Below are positions 21,454-22,586 of a stretch of 22,586 bases of DNA, piece by piece; within the stretch, counting starts at the first letter, position 1; each line of letters opens with the position of its first letter. Under the pieces are notes generated by a model. It did not search any database. It saw only the letters and a program-made list of their open reading frames with translations, and had not been told where the DNA came from. Both the position numbers and the translations under genes were made by a program. Source of the DNA: a virus. Location of the stretch: the IMG/VR virus record IMGVR_UViG_3300000116_000263, positions 1 through 22,586 of that record. One strand, written 5' to 3'.

Positions 21454-21945
21454 TTGAACAAGTATAATAAATATAATCAACTGCAAGAGTCATACCAACA
21501 AGGTTACTATGATATAATGAATGAGTCAGCGCCAGGATTTATAAAGAATGTGGTAAAGAATGCCATCAAAGGCATCAGAGGAGTGCCTAAGCGTCCTGTG
21601 CGACTTGACATTCCCAAAGGTGTCACACCCGCCCGATTCAACTGGGGTAGTAATCAGGGATGGCAAGCCTTTCTGAACGCCCTGGAATGGGTCACGGGCG
21701 GAAACCTGTTGAACTCGTCACGATATCGCCTTCTCGTCTCGTTTATTACAAATCCCACTGTGGGTAATTTACAACTTTTGAATCAAGTGCTTGGTCAATG
21801 GGGTATTGTTCTTCGGGCAAACAATAATGGTATACTCGAATTACAGGGTGTGCTTATGCCGAGCAACCCAAATTATCCGTGGATGTCGGCAATACGCGAT
21901 ATGTTCATGGAATGGAACATTCCATGGCCTCCACCGGGAAGTTGA
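21454..21945 (+). CDS. unknown protein of the leader-bearing family (YQxGYxD type)
   Basis: 163 aa with a TTG start, chosen because AAAGGA lies at good spacing before it and the resulting N-terminus NKYNKYNQLQESYQQGYYDI matches the 18150 and 19670 leaders (LQE-(S/A)-YQ-x-GY). Possible (L/I)-x-E type steps are L-Q-E-S and, less regular, M-N-E-S. A basic helix follows (FIKNVVKNAIKGIRGVPKRP), then a Trp/Asn-rich body with GSNQGWQAFLNALEWVTGG, SRYRLLVSFITNPTVGNLQ, QLLNQVLGQWGIVL and a Pro-rich C-terminus. Local base composition is slightly more GC-rich than the genes on either side. Function unknown. Confidence 0.6.
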   Translation: MNKYNKYNQLQESYQQGYYDIMNESAPGFIKNVVKNAIKGIRGVPKRPVRLDIPKGVTPARFNWGSNQGWQAFLNALEWVTGGNLLNSSRYRLLVSFITNPTVGNLQLLNQVLGQWGIVLRANNNGILELQGVLMPSNPNYPWMSAIRDMFMEWNIPWPPPGS

Positions 21946-21946
21946 T

Positions 21947-21991
21947 ATGAATTTTAAACAAAATATAAAAGGAGAATTGTATGAACTTTAA
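21947..21991 (+). CDS. 14-codon mini-ORF resembling a leader peptide
   Basis: An ATG two bases after the previous TGA opens a 14-residue frame, MNFKQNIKGELYEL, that looks like the leaders MNFKEHLRKELNEN and MNFKEYLRTELDEA of the flanking paralogues. It overlaps the next gene's start and contains that gene's AAAAGGAGA ribosome site. It has no strong ribosome site of its own. It could be a remnant of a duplicated leader or a short coupling ORF. Confidence 0.35.
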   Translation: MNFKQNIKGELYEL

Positions 21992-22586
21992 AGAATACCT
22001 AAGAACAGAATTAGACGAGGCCGCGGGCATTGGTAGATTTTTAACGAGGTCTATAAAGAGAGCCATTGATGCGGGGGACCTGAACATGCCTATCGGTGGT
22101 TCATTTTCACCAACCCAGGTCTTGGTTAATAGCACATTATCAAGATTAGAAGTTATGGGAAGACCTAGATGGTGGAAAGGAATCGGTTCTGGAGCAGACA
22201 ACATGATCTGGACTGGTGGTCTTAAAAAACTGGTTCGAGGGTTGTCCAACCTAGTAAGTGGACTTCCAGCAAACCATCCGTTAGCGGAAATGATTAACCA
22301 ACTAATTGATTGGATACCCGGTGGAGGTGTCAACAATCTTCTTGAACTACTACAACAAGGACCTTTTGGTCAATTCTTCACCACCTCCGTGCCGGGAAAT
22401 CTCTTTACTTATACTTACGACACTTCGACTGGGATTATTCAATTCGGATTAAATACAGAGATTACAGGCGCTCAGACTTTGCAAGGCTATATTCTGAATA
22501 ATAATATCAGTGCTGCTGATCAAGTCACAATAAATGCAATGGACCTTATCTTCAATTTCCTCAATGGTCTTAATATTACTGCATAA
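21981..22586 (+). CDS. unknown protein, paralogue of the 20803 gene
   Basis: 201 aa, complete, with the stop at the last bases of the window. The leader MNFKEYLRTELDEAAGIG has the L-D-E-A step, then LTRSIKRAIDAG, as in the 18150 protein. The middle (about 37-90) is specific, with MGRPRWWKGIGSGADNMIW. The C-terminal half aligns with the 20803 protein, including NNLLELLQQGPFGQFFTTS, and ends with DQVTINAMDLIFNFLNGLNI. It combines a leader segment shared with one neighbour and a C-terminal domain shared with another, a clear mosaic. AAAAGGAGA is a strong ribosome site. Function unknown; the unit may continue beyond the window. Confidence 0.65.
   Translation: MNFKEYLRTELDEAAGIGRFLTRSIKRAIDAGDLNMPIGGSFSPTQVLVNSTLSRLEVMGRPRWWKGIGSGADNMIWTGGLKKLVRGLSNLVSGLPANHPLAEMINQLIDWIPGGGVNNLLELLQQGPFGQFFTTSVPGNLFTYTYDTSTGIIQFGLNTEITGAQTLQGYILNNNISAADQVTINAMDLIFNFLNGLNITA
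22051..22072 (+). repeat. 22-nt inverted identity with 18625-18646
   Basis: Partner of the segment in the 18150-18800 gene; it codes for IKRAIDA in the 21981 protein. Confidence 0.9.
22330..22406 (+). repeat. 77-bp near-identical repeat, copy 2
   Basis: Direct repeat of 21182-21258 with one mismatch, in the same reading frame of the paralogous gene. Confidence 0.95.

Overview
The window reads as late and replication genes of a T4-like contractile-tailed phage (myovirus), most like the marine T4-like group. The evidence is a run of recognisable T4 virion homologues (gp48, gp4, gp54, gp26, a gp29-like tape measure), the replication and late-transcription genes gp32 and gp33, an FmdB-type zinc ribbon, an MGME1-like nuclease, and boxes close to the T4 late promoter TATAAATA. 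The gp32 homologue lacks the T4 zinc cysteines, as I recall for marine relatives. A lipobox lipoprotein suggests a Gram-negative host. No photosynthesis genes, tRNAs, integrase or CRISPR array were seen.

Layout. 1-1348 (minus): start of a probable gp53-like gene and gp48. 1393-6544 (plus): gp4 head-completion nuclease, a SET-domain protein, a 225-aa morphogenesis protein, gp54, gp26 with a -1 frameshift extension, and the gp29-like tape measure, ended by a bidirectional terminator. 6597-7774 (minus): gp32 and gp33, each behind a sigma70-type promoter; the gp32 promoter also contains a perfect late box. 7877-9932 (plus): a Gly/Thr-rich virion protein and a LamG-like lectin-fold protein. 9916-12904 (minus): PD-(D/E)XK nuclease, a Pro/Met-repeat protein and two small unknowns. 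13026-22586: an accessory block on alternating strands with many unrecognised proteins, a trypsin-like lipoprotein, the FmdB-like protein and a structured non-coding stretch (14131-14375).

The most interesting theme is in the accessory block and the SET gene. At least twelve otherwise unlike proteins start with a short amphipathic leader rich in L-x-E steps. Some leaders match the T4 capsid-targeting sequence (MKTYQEFIAEA, cut by the gp21 prohead protease after (L/I)-x-E) almost position for position. My inference is that these are internal head proteins, packaged and injected with the DNA, making this region a cargo or effector locus of mix-and-match leader and body modules. Recent exchange is visible as a 77-bp near-identical block shared by two paralogues and a 22-nt identity between two others on opposite strands. 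The SET protein would be a candidate injected protein methyltransferase, by analogy with T4 Alt.

The second strong observation is gp26 at 3874-4566. A TTTTTTT slippery heptamer (4554-4560), preceded by a Shine-Dalgarno-like GGAGGGA, leads in the -1 frame into 61 more codons that end directly before the tape-measure gene. This is the layout of the lambda G/GT tail-assembly chaperones.
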